The notes under the pieces are model-generated. The model had not been told where the DNA came from, did no database searches, and saw only the letters and a program-made list of their open reading frames with translations. This document shows, in pieces, positions 28,788 through 38,486 of a stretch of 64,000 bases of DNA; within the stretch, counting starts at the first letter, position 1; every line of letters starts with the position of its first letter. The position numbers were made by a program, and so were the translations under genes. Origin of the DNA: Paraferrimonas sp. SM1919 (GTDB lineage: Bacteria > Pseudomonadota > Gammaproteobacteria > Enterobacterales > Shewanellaceae); NCBI RefSeq assembly GCF_010993985.1, contig NZ_WINH01000010.1:62001-126000 (forward strand), in the 5' to 3' direction.

Positions 28788-31292
28788 ATGAAAAAATTAT
28801 ATTTAGCCAGCTTAATTAGTTTAGGTTTAATCGCAGGTTGTGGCGATAAAGCAGCCCCAGAAAGCAGCACTGCCCAAATTTGGCCTGATCTAACGGCAGA
28901 AATTGCCAAGCAGCCTAATGTTGAAGCCCAAGTGGCTAAAATCCTGGCGACCATGACACTAGAGCAAAAAGTGGCGCAAATGATCCAGCCTGAAATTCGT
29001 GATATCACAGTAGAGGATATGCGTAAATATGGCTTCGGATCATTTCTAAACGGCGGTGGCGCTTTTCCTGATAATAACAAGCATGCCACTCCTCAAGATT
29101 GGATTGCCCTAGCGGAAAGCTTATACCAAGCATCGATCGATGATTCTTTAGATGGTTCAACGATTCCAACCATGTGGGGTACCGATGCGGTGCATGGTCA
29201 CAACAACGTAATTGGCGCGACCTTATTCCCACACAATATCGGTTTAGGTGCGGCCAACAACCCAGCGCTAATTGAACAAATTGCTAAGGCAACCGCGACT
29301 GAGGTAATGGCAACCGGTATCGATTGGGTATTTGCGCCAACCGTTGCTGCGGTTCGTGATGATCGTTGGGGCCGTACTTATGAAGGCTATTCTGAGCACC
29401 CAGATATTATCCGTGATTACTCGGCCGCTATCGTAACAGGTTTACAAGGTCCCCTTGATGGTGATTTCCTAGGTGACGAGCGCGTGATTTCTACCGTTAA
29501 GCACTTTATTGGTGATGGCGGTACGGTAGATGGTGACGACCAAGGTAACAACATTGCCTCCGAACAAGAGCTGTTTGATATCCATGCCCAAGGTTATGTC
29601 GGTGGCTTAACCGCCGGTGCCCAGTCGGTGATGGCATCATTTAACAGCTGGCATGGCAGCAAGATCCACGGCGATAAGTACTTACTTACCGATGTATTAA
29701 AAGAGCAAATGGGCTTTGATGGCTTTGTCGTCGGTGACTGGAACGGTCACGGTCAAGTAAAAGGCTGCAGCAACGAAAGCTGTCCACAGGCAGTCAATGC
29801 TGGTCTTGATATTTACATGGTACCAGGCGCGAGCTGGAAGCCTTTGTATTACAACACCATTGAACAAGTTAAGTCGGGTGAAATCCCAATGGCTCGTATT
29901 GATGATGCGGTAACTCGTATTCTTCGTGTGAAGGTTCGTGCTGGTCTATTTGAAAAACCAAGCCCAGCGAACCGTCCATTAGCGGGCAAGTTAGAATTAA
30001 TCGGTAAAGCTGAGCACCGTGAAATCGCCAAAGATGCGGTTCGTCAGTCATTAGTTCTACTTAAAAACAATGACAACATTCTGCCACTTAAGCCTAACCA
30101 AAATGTGCTAGTAGCGGGTGATGGTGCAGACAATATCGGTAAACAATCGGGTGGTTGGACAATCACTTGGCAGGGAACCAATAACGTAAATGCTGACTTC
30201 CCTGGTGGCAGCTCAGTGTATGACGGTATTAAACAGCAAGTCACCGCAGCGGGTGGTAAGGTCGAGTTATCGGTAGCCGGTGACTACAGCCAAAAACCTG
30301 ATGTGGCTATCGTGGTCTTTGGTGAAGAACCATACGCAGAAGGCGTAGGTGATATTAAACAGCTAGAGTACCAAGTGGGTAATAAAAAAGATTTAGCCTT
30401 ACTTAACAAGCTAAAAGCCCAAGGCATTCCTGTGGTATCACTGTTTATTACTGGTCGTCCATTATGGGTGAACCCGGAAATTAACGCATCAAATGCATTC
30501 GCAGCAATCTGGTTACCAGGCAGTGAAGGTGCGGCGGTTGCTGATGTGATTTTCACCGATGCCGAAGGGCAGGTTCAGTACGATTTTGGTGGTAAACTGT
30601 CTTACTCTTGGCCTAAGCAGAATAACCAGTTTGTACTTAATCACCAGGATGAAAATTACGATCCGCTATTTGCCTATGGTTATGGCTTAAGTTACCAAGA
30701 CACTAAGCAACTACCACAGCTTAATGAACAGCCAGCACTTAAGGTTGAAGCCAGCAACGAGCTTGCCGTTTACCCAGGTGACGACCAAGGTCTATGGACT
30801 AAAACCATTGTTGCCGCTGATGGTCAGCATAAGGTGAATGATGCGGTTCAAGCTGAAGCAGGCGTGAGCATCCGTACCTACGATCATCATGTTCAGGAAG
30901 ACTCAACTCTGGTTACCTTTAACGGCGAAGCGGAAGTGGGCTTTGCTCTGATGAGTTCAAATGCCTTTGGCCAAGACTTAAGCCAAATGGTGGATGCCAA
31001 TGCGGTACTGAGCTTCTCAGCTAAAGCGCTAGAGCTATCTAACGATGCGGTCGAGCTAACGTTCAATAATGACGGTAAAACCATCACGACCCCAATTAAT
31101 CAGCACTTAAAGCTTGATCAATGGCAAAGTATTAGTATCTCAGTATCTTGCCTAATTGATGCTGGCTTTAATGTATCGCAGGTGCATTCGCCGTTTACCC
31201 TGACTTCTAAAGGAAAGCAGCAAATTGCTATTGGCGATATCCGCTTTAGCAAAGATACCGCGGAACAGCAAAGTATTTGTATCAAGCTATAA
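28788..31292 (+). CDS. GH3 exo-beta-glucosidase lipoprotein (ExoP-like)
   Basis: An exo-acting beta-glucosidase/glucan glucohydrolase. The N-terminus is a lipoprotein signal (LGLIAGC, lipobox Cys near residue 20), placing it in the periplasm or on the outer membrane. The GH3 TIM-barrel domain includes KHFIGDGGT, and the nucleophile aspartate lies in GDWNGH (D317). An alpha/beta sandwich domain follows, then a C-terminal extension of roughly 160 residues that resembles a carbohydrate-binding beta-sandwich. Total is 834 residues. I used the ATG at 28788 because the longer frame upstream runs through the transporter gene and lacks a signal peptide. An intrinsic terminator follows it. Confidence 0.94.
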   Translation: MKKLYLASLISLGLIAGCGDKAAPESSTAQIWPDLTAEIAKQPNVEAQVAKILATMTLEQKVAQMIQPEIRDITVEDMRKYGFGSFLNGGGAFPDNNKHATPQDWIALAESLYQASIDDSLDGSTIPTMWGTDAVHGHNNVIGATLFPHNIGLGAANNPALIEQIAKATATEVMATGIDWVFAPTVAAVRDDRWGRTYEGYSEHPDIIRDYSAAIVTGLQGPLDGDFLGDERVISTVKHFIGDGGTVDGDDQGNNIASEQELFDIHAQGYVGGLTAGAQSVMASFNSWHGSKIHGDKYLLTDVLKEQMGFDGFVVGDWNGHGQVKGCSNESCPQAVNAGLDIYMVPGASWKPLYYNTIEQVKSGEIPMARIDDAVTRILRVKVRAGLFEKPSPANRPLAGKLELIGKAEHREIAKDAVRQSLVLLKNNDNILPLKPNQNVLVAGDGADNIGKQSGGWTITWQGTNNVNADFPGGSSVYDGIKQQVTAAGGKVELSVAGDYSQKPDVAIVVFGEEPYAEGVGDIKQLEYQVGNKKDLALLNKLKAQGIPVVSLFITGRPLWVNPEINASNAFAAIWLPGSEGAAVADVIFTDAEGQVQYDFGGKLSYSWPKQNNQFVLNHQDENYDPLFAYGYGLSYQDTKQLPQLNEQPALKVEASNELAVYPGDDQGLWTKTIVAADGQHKVNDAVQAEAGVSIRTYDHHVQEDSTLVTFNGEAEVGFALMSSNAFGQDLSQMVDANAVLSFSAKALELSNDAVELTFNNDGKTITTPINQHLKLDQWQSISISVSCLIDAGFNVSQVHSPFTLTSKGKQQIAIGDIRFSKDTAEQQSICIKL

Positions 31293-31302
31293 TTATTGTA
31301 AC

Positions 31303-31335
31303 AAACCCCAGCCTGAAAAAGGCTGGGGTTTTTTT
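31303..31335 (+). terminator. Intrinsic terminator between the two GH3 genes
   Basis: An 11-base perfect stem (31303-31313 with 31321-31331), loop TGAAAAA, followed by a run of Ts to 31335. It is a strong rho-independent terminator lying only 11 bases after the first GH3 stop and just before the second GH3 gene. Confidence 0.9.
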
Positions 31336-31348
31336 ATAAGGAAATTTT

Positions 31349-33835
31349 ATGAAAAAGCTCACGTTGGCTGCAATGATCGCAGCAACCTTAGTCGCTTGTT
31401 CAAAATCGCCTCAAGCCGAACGGGCCGATTCAGAAGCACAAATCCAAGCCATCTTGGCACAAATGACCCTTGAAGAAAAAATTGCATTACTGCATGCCAA
31501 CTCAAAGTTTACCAATGCTGGGGTGCCGCGTTTAGGGGTACCCGAGTTAGTCCTATCTGACGGCCCCCACGGCGTTCGTTACGAAATCGAACGCCACAGC
31601 TGGAATCCAGTGGGTGGTGATGATGACTATTCGACCTATCTTGCCCCACTAACCACAGTGGCAGCAACTTGGGACCTAGAAATGGCCAAGTTACACGGTC
31701 AGGTACTCGGTGCCGAAGCCCGCAACCGTGGTAAGGATATTATCTTAGGTCCTGGCATTAATATGGCCCGCTTACCCCTGTATGGCCGAAATTTTGAATA
31801 CATGGGTGAGGATCCTTACCTAGTTTCTAAGATGGTAGTGCCCGTAGTCAAAGGTATTCAAGAGAATGACGTCGCCGCCAATGCCAAGCACTACGCCCTA
31901 AACACCCAAGAGCTTAACCGTATTGGCGTTAATGCCCAACCCGATGAGCGTACTTTGCGTGAAATTTACCTGCCCGGCTTTGAAGCGGCAGTAAAAGAGG
32001 GCGGCGTTTACTCAATTATGGGGGCCTATAACGAATATATGGGTACCAATGCTAACCAAGCACCGCACCTAAATAACACCATTTTAAAAGGTGAGTGGGG
32101 TTTTGATGGGGTATTACTGACCGACTGGAACGTTGACATCAACACCTATGAAGCCGCCCATGGTGGTCTTGATCTGGAAATGGGTACTGACGTTGCCGAT
32201 TATCAAGACTTCAACTTTGCTAAGCCATTATTAGAAATGGTTAAAGCCGGTAAGGTCGATGAAGCGTTAATTGATGATAAAGCCCTGCGTATCTTGCGCT
32301 TAACCAAGCGGGTAGGGGCGATGGATGAAGGCCGCAGCAGCGGTGAACGTAATACTAAAAAGCATCAAAACATTGCCTATACTATTGCCTCAAAAGGCAT
32401 AGTGCTGCTTAAAAACGATGGTAATCAGTTGCCGCTGGATAATGATATAACCAATATCTTGGTATTAGGTCCTAATGCTGACAAGGTGCATGGTTTAGGT
32501 GGTGGTTCATCGGAGGTCAAAACCCCTTATGAAGTAACGCCACTGCAAGGCCTTAAAAACCGTTTAGGTGATAAAGTAAACATTACTTACCTGCGGGCTA
32601 AATCAGACAACATTGAGCCCATTGCCGCTGACTATATTAGCTCACGCCATTGGACAGGCACCCCAGCTTGGAATGTTAAGTACTTTAAAGACAATAACTT
32701 TACAGATCTCGCGTTTGAGTCGTGGATGGTGAACTCCGACTACAAATACAACGCCGATGAGGGTTATCAATCGTTATCGATGACCGCCACCATTAAGCCA
32801 CAAAAATCTGGTGTACATCAGTTTAAGCTCGCCAATACTGGCACTATCAGTATCAAGCTTGATGGCAAAGTCATGGCTATTACTGATAACGCATTTAGTA
32901 GCGATCTTGAAGTAGGTAAAGAGTACCCAATCGAGCTTAAGTTTGTTGGCCAGTCTGACTTCACCCTAGCCATGGAAGCCCCTGGCAATCCATTTGTAGC
33001 CAAGGAAGAGTACTTAGCTGCCGCCAAAGCCGCTGACAAGGTGATTTATATCGGTGGTCTATCCCACGCCGATGACCGTGAAGCCATTGACAGAAGCCAC
33101 ATGCGTTTGCCGGGTAACCAGAATGAGGTGATCAGTAACCTTGCCAAAGTGACCGATAAGCTAACGGTAGCATTAGTGGCTGGCTCCGCTGTAGAAATGC
33201 CATGGCTTGAGCAGGTGAACTCATTATTATGGTTAGGTTACGGCGGTATGGAAGGCGGTAACGCTTTTGCAGACGTGTTAACAGCTAAAGTAAACCCAAG
33301 CGGTAAAATGCCTTATGTGTTGCCTAAGTCATTAGCCGATACCGCACCAATGATGCTCGATGACTACAACGCCCAAGACTCTTTTTATAAAGAGGGCGTG
33401 TTAATTGGCCACCGTTGGTTTGAGGCTAAAAACTTACCAATGTTATTCCCATTTGGTCACGGCTTAAGCTACTCAAGCTTTGACTATAGCGACCTTAAAC
33501 TGAGCAAATCATCGGTTAACGCCGTAGAGGGGTTAACCGTGACGGTGAACATCACCAATACCAGTCAACGTGATGGCGAAGAGATTGTGCAGCTGTACTT
33601 ATCTGATCTTGAATCAAGCGTAGTGCAACCGGTTAAAGCCCTAAAAGGCTTTACTAAGGTGGCGTTAAAAGCCGGTGAAACCAAGCAAGTAACCTTGCAA
33701 CTAACTAAGCGTGATTTTGCCTTCTGGGATGTCAATAGTAATGATTGGAAGGTAGAGCCAGGTGCTTTTACGGTATCAGTAGGTGCCTCACAAATGGACA
33801 TTAAGCTAAGCCAACAAGTGAACGTCGTACAATAA
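31349..33835 (+). CDS. GH3 beta-glucosidase lipoprotein with PA14 insert
   Basis: A second GH3 enzyme of the beta-glucosidase (BglB/BglX-like) type. The lipoprotein signal ends at TLVAC (Cys about 17). The catalytic barrel carries the nucleophile aspartate in LLTDWNVD (D259). Between the two GH3 domains sits a PA14-like carbohydrate-binding insert at about residues 420-550, and the C-terminus is a fibronectin-III-like domain (ITNTSQRDGEEIVQLYLSD). Length 828 residues. It lies just downstream of a strong terminator, so it needs its own promoter or read-through. The PA14 insert suggests specificity for short oligosaccharides rather than polymers (inference). Confidence 0.94.
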   Translation: MKKLTLAAMIAATLVACSKSPQAERADSEAQIQAILAQMTLEEKIALLHANSKFTNAGVPRLGVPELVLSDGPHGVRYEIERHSWNPVGGDDDYSTYLAPLTTVAATWDLEMAKLHGQVLGAEARNRGKDIILGPGINMARLPLYGRNFEYMGEDPYLVSKMVVPVVKGIQENDVAANAKHYALNTQELNRIGVNAQPDERTLREIYLPGFEAAVKEGGVYSIMGAYNEYMGTNANQAPHLNNTILKGEWGFDGVLLTDWNVDINTYEAAHGGLDLEMGTDVADYQDFNFAKPLLEMVKAGKVDEALIDDKALRILRLTKRVGAMDEGRSSGERNTKKHQNIAYTIASKGIVLLKNDGNQLPLDNDITNILVLGPNADKVHGLGGGSSEVKTPYEVTPLQGLKNRLGDKVNITYLRAKSDNIEPIAADYISSRHWTGTPAWNVKYFKDNNFTDLAFESWMVNSDYKYNADEGYQSLSMTATIKPQKSGVHQFKLANTGTISIKLDGKVMAITDNAFSSDLEVGKEYPIELKFVGQSDFTLAMEAPGNPFVAKEEYLAAAKAADKVIYIGGLSHADDREAIDRSHMRLPGNQNEVISNLAKVTDKLTVALVAGSAVEMPWLEQVNSLLWLGYGGMEGGNAFADVLTAKVNPSGKMPYVLPKSLADTAPMMLDDYNAQDSFYKEGVLIGHRWFEAKNLPMLFPFGHGLSYSSFDYSDLKLSKSSVNAVEGLTVTVNITNTSQRDGEEIVQLYLSDLESSVVQPVKALKGFTKVALKAGETKQVTLQLTKRDFAFWDVNSNDWKVEPGAFTVSVGASQMDIKLSQQVNVVQ

Positions 33836-33873
33836 AGAGGTTTCAAATACCCTTTTAGGCTCATAAATTAACT

Positions 33874-33895
33874 AAGGCGGGGTTTTCCCCGCCTT
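33874..33895. terminator. Hairpin after the PA14-GH3 gene
   Basis: A 9-base GC-rich stem (AAGGCGGGG with CCCCGCCTT) around a TTTT loop lies 38 bases after the GH3 stop. No T-run follows on the plus strand, so termination efficiency is uncertain. Confidence 0.6.
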
Positions 33896-33932
33896 ATTGC
33901 TAAATAAAGATTAACAACAGAGCAAACCTACA

Positions 33933-35219
33933 ATGATAAATAAAATATCCAAATTAGTGATTGGAGCACTATTCACTGGGGGGCTCTTTAGCCCTTTAGT
34001 TTTTGCTAGTAATAGTGCTGTTGAAGATAATCTTGCTCAAGATAAAACGATTAGCCTGCAAGATAGATTCCATGGCTTTTGGCTGGGCCAATCCATTGCC
34101 AATTGGACAGGTCTAGTGACTGAAATGGATAAGGTCGGTACCCCTGAGACCCTGCCGTTTTATACCTCGAGTGATTGGGGTAAGTACGATAGGCCAAATA
34201 TGTGGGGCAATTACGCCCCCCACAGTAATAAAATTGCCTTTTATTTTGGTGAACTCGATCAGCCCTGGGGCAGCGATGACGATACCGATATTGAGTATAT
34301 CTATACCCACCTAATGGCGAAAACCGCACCTCTACTTCCGACTGCCAAGCAAATTACTGATGCTTGGCTGGCGCACATATACACAGAGGAAGAGGCGCCT
34401 TTATATCGCCAGTTCCCACACCAGCCACTGCAGCGGGAAAACTTTTTATGGGCCTCCAACCAAAAGGCCTTTAAGTTGATGCAACAGGGCGTGCAACCGC
34501 CACAAACCTCCGATCCCAAACTAAATTCTGATTTTGACAAGATTGATGCCCAGTTAACCACTGAGATCTTTGGTCTATTTGCCTTTGGTAAACCAGAGTT
34601 AGCGTTAAAGTTAGCTAAGCTGCCTATCAGTGTCAGTGCCAGTGGTGATGCGGCGGATATGGCGAAGTTTTATGTGCTGATGCACAGCTATCTGGGATTA
34701 TTGCCTGCTAATTTAACTTTGCAGCAGCAAAGTTTATGGCTGGCACAACAGGCAAGGGCGCACTTTAATGATGCCAGCCTGACCGCACAAATGTATGACT
34801 TGGTGCATCAAAGCTATCAAACCAATCCTAATAAAGACTATTGGGAAGTATCCCGGGACCTTGTTCACCAAAAATATCAGCTAACTAAAACCCACGGTTA
34901 TCAATACCAATCCCCTTTTGATGCGGGCATTAATTTTGCCGCCTCACTAGTGAGTTGGTTTTACGGCCAAGGCGATTACCTACAAACAGTAAAAATTGCC
35001 ACCTTAGCAGGTTGGGACAGTGATAACCCTGCAGCAACTTGGGGGGGATTATTAGGGGCATTACACGGTCAAGATGAGTTAAAAAAACTGTTCCCTCATG
35101 TCACCAATGATTGTTACAAAATTAGTAGGACTAGGAAAAATTTTTCTGAGGAAATTGTTGAGTTTCACAAGTTAGCAGCTAAAAGTGCCGATATAGCGTT
35201 GAAATTTAAGGGTAAATAG
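33933..35219 (+). CDS. Secreted ADP-ribosylglycohydrolase-like protein
   Basis: A DraG/ARH-fold protein with an N-terminal signal peptide (about residues 1-26, ending VFAS). The three family regions are recognisable but altered: an early GFWLGQSIANW replaces the GDAxG box, DDDTD lies at 115-119, and GWDSDNPAATWGGLLGA (starting at 360) matches the C-terminal metal-binding box. Length is 428 residues. DraG-type enzymes remove ADP-ribose, but this one is predicted to be exported, where ADP-ribosylated substrates are not expected. It is flanked by GH3 enzymes and a TonB receptor, so a glycosidase-like role on beta-glucans is plausible but unproven. Confidence 0.8.
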   Translation: MINKISKLVIGALFTGGLFSPLVFASNSAVEDNLAQDKTISLQDRFHGFWLGQSIANWTGLVTEMDKVGTPETLPFYTSSDWGKYDRPNMWGNYAPHSNKIAFYFGELDQPWGSDDDTDIEYIYTHLMAKTAPLLPTAKQITDAWLAHIYTEEEAPLYRQFPHQPLQRENFLWASNQKAFKLMQQGVQPPQTSDPKLNSDFDKIDAQLTTEIFGLFAFGKPELALKLAKLPISVSASGDAADMAKFYVLMHSYLGLLPANLTLQQQSLWLAQQARAHFNDASLTAQMYDLVHQSYQTNPNKDYWEVSRDLVHQKYQLTKTHGYQYQSPFDAGINFAASLVSWFYGQGDYLQTVKIATLAGWDSDNPAATWGGLLGALHGQDELKKLFPHVTNDCYKISRTRKNFSEEIVEFHKLAAKSADIALKFKGK

Positions 35220-35256
35220 GGCGAGTTGTAAGGTATTAAAAATATGTTAAAAGGTA

Positions 35257-35285
35257 TTGATCAACTTGTAACAATGTTTTACTCT
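35257..35285 (+). promoter_or_regulatory. Putative promoter of the TonB receptor gene
   Basis: TTGATC (35257-35262) and TACTCT (35280-35285) are spaced by 17 bases. They are imperfect matches to the sigma-70 consensus. The position just upstream of the operator palindrome fits repression by a LacI protein bound at the transcription start. This is an inference from spacing. Confidence 0.4.
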
Positions 35286-35288
35286 TAA

Positions 35289-35302
35289 TGAAAGCGCTTT
35301 CA
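35289..35302. promoter_or_regulatory. LacI-type operator upstream of the TonB receptor
   Basis: TGAAAGCGCTTTCA is a perfect 14-base palindrome, extendable to 16 with the flanking A and T. It matches the 27472-27485 site except for one base and lies 75 bases before the receptor start. It links the receptor to the LacI regulon of this locus. Confidence 0.8.
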
Positions 35303-35376
35303 TAGTTGATATTTTCTGATGTGGTACTAAGGAAGTGTAATTAAAAACCATAACAACTAAACACGAGGGAAATGTG

Positions 35377-38340
35377 ATGCAACCTACCCGTTTTAACAAA
35401 ACCAGGTTAGCCACTTGTTTATCCATTACATTAGGAATGGGTGCAATGTCTCCAGCTTTCGCTGAAGAGTCCGAGGTAGAGGTAATTGAAGTTACCGGTA
35501 TGCGTGGCAGTTTAATTAAGTCTATGGACATGAAGCGCGATGGCGCGGGTGTAGTAGACGCAATTAACGCTGAAGATATCGGTAAGTTTCCAGATACTAA
35601 CCTAGCTGAGTCACTGCAGCGTATCACTGGTGTGTCGATTGACCGTTCTAACGGTGAAGGTTCTAAGGTATCGGTTCGTGGTTTCGGCCCAGAATTTAAC
35701 TTAGTCACCTTAAATGGTCGTCAACTTCCAAACACCACAGGTAATCGTTCTTTTGATTTTGCCAACATTGCTGCTGAGGGTGTATCTGGCGTTGAAGTTT
35801 ACAAAACATCATTAGCTTCCCTTGGTACCGGTGGTATTGGTTCTACCATTAACATTACCACCCACAAGCCATTAAACAGCCCAGGCGTGAAAGCCAGTTT
35901 TGGTGTCAAAGCGGTAACGGATTCATCTAGCCGTGATGCAAACGTCACTCCTGAAATCTCAGCTTTATACAGCCGTACTTTTGCCGATGACAAATTTGGT
36001 ATTTCGGCAAACTTCAGTTACCAAGATCGTGAAAGCGGTAACGCCCAAGCCAACGTAGGTACTGGTTGGCGTACTTTTACTCATGACCAAGATAACACCA
36101 ATAGCTGGGGTGGTATTACTCAAAATCCAGACCATCACATCAACCGTCCAGGTGAAGGCCAAATCTACGGTGTGCCACAAACCACTATTTACAAGTTTGA
36201 AGAGCAACAGCGTAAGCGTATGAACGGTCAGCTAGTACTGCAGTACCAGCCAACCGATTCAATTCGTGCGACCCTAGATTACTATGTGATGCAAAATGAC
36301 ATCGACCGTCAGCACCACGATATTTCAGCTTGGTACAACTTCCTAAATGACGACGTAAACGGTGCTCGTGGCGTTTGGACTGATGGCGCAGTATCTTCTC
36401 CATTAGTTTATTGGGAAGGCCAGCCAGGTCAGCCTGATGTGTCAATGGCAGCGGGTATGTCTGCTGAGCGTCGTGAGTCACAACAGCTTGGTTTCAATAT
36501 TGAATGGCAAGTAAATGATGATTTATCACTTTCACTTGATGCTCATAAATCAACTGCTGAATATGGTCCGAATGGCCCGCACGGTACTGCGGCTAATTTA
36601 TCAATGGCGGGTATGGTTCGTGCCTTCTCTGCAACCGACTTTACTGGTGATCGTCCAATTTTATCGGTAGGTTTCACAAAACCGCTTGAGCCATCAGACA
36701 TGATCGTTACTGGTTCGGTATTTGGTAATGCCCATAACAAGATGGATATTACCCAAGCTCAATTCGATGGTAACTACCTCTTAAATGACACCATGAGCAT
36801 TGACTTTGGTTTAGCTTCTACTGAAGTAGAAAACCTACAACAGTCTGTGAACGTGCAACGTAACGATTGGGGTGGTGTTAGCCAACCGGGTGATATGGAT
36901 GATGCCTGGTTCCCAACTTCATCGATTCAAGATAAGTTTGATACCTCAGGTGGTGACTTCTCAATTGCAGATCAGCACCCTCAGTTAGACAAAGATACCT
37001 TACAAGCCAATATCCTAGACTACATGTTCCTATGGGACTTTGAGAAAGTACGTGCCCGTGCAGCTGAAATGTATCCATCTGATGCAGGTGGTGATTGTGG
37101 TAACGGTTATTGCCCTTCATCAGACTTCTCTAAAGGTGATGACCGCCTAACCAATGAGAAATCAATGGCGGCCTACTTCCAGTACAACCTTGAGACAGAC
37201 ATTGCCGATATGCCATTCAGTGCTCATGTTGGTTTGCGTTACGAGAAAACTGAAGTCACTTCAACCTCTAACACTCAGCAATATTCAGATATCCGTTGGG
37301 TAGGTGATACCGAGCTTGAGCAAATTGATCCCCAGTTAACTTACCAAACTCAAACTGGTGAATACGACTACTGGTTACCTAATGTCAACCTAAACCTTGA
37401 GGTGATGGAAGACATGCTAGTACGTGCGGCCTACAGCCACACCCTTGGGCGTCCTAACTATGTTGCCATTCAAGGTGGTACCTCAGTACCAACCCTAGGT
37501 AACGTGTCAAACTTTGGTGGTAGCTCGGGTAACCCAGCACTATTACCGCTAGAGTCTAAAAACATCGACCTTGCTTGGGAATGGTACTACGCCGAAGGCA
37601 GCTACGTGAACGTAGGTTACTTCCGTAAAGATACCGTTAATGCGATTTCTAACGGCAAGTTAACCCGTAATTTTGACGGTTTAAATAACCCGTTCGAAGG
37701 CCCTAAAGCGGATGCGGCTCGTGCAGCAGGTGCAACCAACAACAATGAAATTCGCCAGTACATCTTTGATAACTACGCTGATGATCCAAACGTAGACGTA
37801 GCCAATGGCCATATTTACGCTGCAGCTGAAGATGCACCGATGGACTACATCGTAGATGTGCCTGTTAACGAAGGTGAATTCGTAATTGATGGCCTAGAAG
37901 CTGGTGTGCAACACTTCTTTGGTGACACTGGTTTTGGTGTGATTGCTAACTACACTAAGGTGAACTCTGAGTCAGAATACAACCCAGCTGTTCAAGGTGA
38001 CCAGCCAGCAATCGTGGGTATTTCAGATACCGCTAACTTTATTGCGGTATATGATAACCATGGTGTTCAAGCGCGTTTAGCTTATAACTGGCGTGACAAG
38101 TTCCTAACTGGTAAAGGTCAAGATACTGGTGAAGCTTCGCCACAGTTTGTTGAAGCTTATGGCCAAGTAGACTTCAACGTTGGTTATGAACTGCCTTGGG
38201 TTAAAGGTTTAAATGTAGTTGTTGAAGGTATCAACATTACTAATGAACCAATCCGTGTGCATGGTCGCTCAGAATCACAGGTATTGAGCCTAGTTGAATC
38301 TGGTGCCCGTTACATGGTTGGCGCACGCTACAGCTTCTAA
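35377..38340 (+). CDS. TonB-dependent outer-membrane receptor (Xanthomonas/Caulobacter type)
   Basis: An energised outer-membrane importer, here probably for beta-gluco-oligosaccharides. A signal peptide ends at AFAEES, followed by a TonB box-like EVIEVTG, a plug domain (INAEDIGKFPDTNLAESLQR) and a 22-strand barrel ending in ARYSF. The 987 residues and plug motifs fit the TIGR01782 class that often accompanies carbohydrate loci. I chose ATG 35377, with GAGGGA 7 bases upstream, over the overlapping GTG at 35374. A LacI-type operator lies upstream and a strong terminator follows. The substrate is inferred from the neighbouring GH1/GH3 genes. Confidence 0.94.
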   Translation: MQPTRFNKTRLATCLSITLGMGAMSPAFAEESEVEVIEVTGMRGSLIKSMDMKRDGAGVVDAINAEDIGKFPDTNLAESLQRITGVSIDRSNGEGSKVSVRGFGPEFNLVTLNGRQLPNTTGNRSFDFANIAAEGVSGVEVYKTSLASLGTGGIGSTINITTHKPLNSPGVKASFGVKAVTDSSSRDANVTPEISALYSRTFADDKFGISANFSYQDRESGNAQANVGTGWRTFTHDQDNTNSWGGITQNPDHHINRPGEGQIYGVPQTTIYKFEEQQRKRMNGQLVLQYQPTDSIRATLDYYVMQNDIDRQHHDISAWYNFLNDDVNGARGVWTDGAVSSPLVYWEGQPGQPDVSMAAGMSAERRESQQLGFNIEWQVNDDLSLSLDAHKSTAEYGPNGPHGTAANLSMAGMVRAFSATDFTGDRPILSVGFTKPLEPSDMIVTGSVFGNAHNKMDITQAQFDGNYLLNDTMSIDFGLASTEVENLQQSVNVQRNDWGGVSQPGDMDDAWFPTSSIQDKFDTSGGDFSIADQHPQLDKDTLQANILDYMFLWDFEKVRARAAEMYPSDAGGDCGNGYCPSSDFSKGDDRLTNEKSMAAYFQYNLETDIADMPFSAHVGLRYEKTEVTSTSNTQQYSDIRWVGDTELEQIDPQLTYQTQTGEYDYWLPNVNLNLEVMEDMLVRAAYSHTLGRPNYVAIQGGTSVPTLGNVSNFGGSSGNPALLPLESKNIDLAWEWYYAEGSYVNVGYFRKDTVNAISNGKLTRNFDGLNNPFEGPKADAARAAGATNNNEIRQYIFDNYADDPNVDVANGHIYAAAEDAPMDYIVDVPVNEGEFVIDGLEAGVQHFFGDTGFGVIANYTKVNSESEYNPAVQGDQPAIVGISDTANFIAVYDNHGVQARLAYNWRDKFLTGKGQDTGEASPQFVEAYGQVDFNVGYELPWVKGLNVVVEGINITNEPIRVHGRSESQVLSLVESGARYMVGARYSF

Positions 38341-38364
38341 TTTACCCTTTGATTAGAAGAGTTC

Positions 38365-38395
38365 AAAAGCACAGCAAATAGCTGTGCTTTTTTTT
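38365..38395 (+). terminator. Intrinsic terminator after the TonB receptor
   Basis: An 11-base perfect stem (38365-38375 with 38381-38391), loop AAATA, then a T-tract. It separates the receptor transcript from the halogenase operon downstream. Confidence 0.92.
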
Positions 38396-38486
38396 ACCTA
38401 AAAAGCACGATAAACGTCATTTTGTTGTAATGTTTTGTTTGGTTTTTTGTTAGTATCAAGGGGTAATAAACAAGGTATTAAGACCC

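Noticed and set aside
35247..35708. 153-codon minus-strand frame
   Set aside because: Covers the receptor promoter and the start of the TonB receptor gene; antisense shadow.
38420..38450. AATGTTTT stretch shared by the receptor and halogenase operon promoters
   Set aside because: Eight bases in AT-rich DNA is too short to claim a common regulator.
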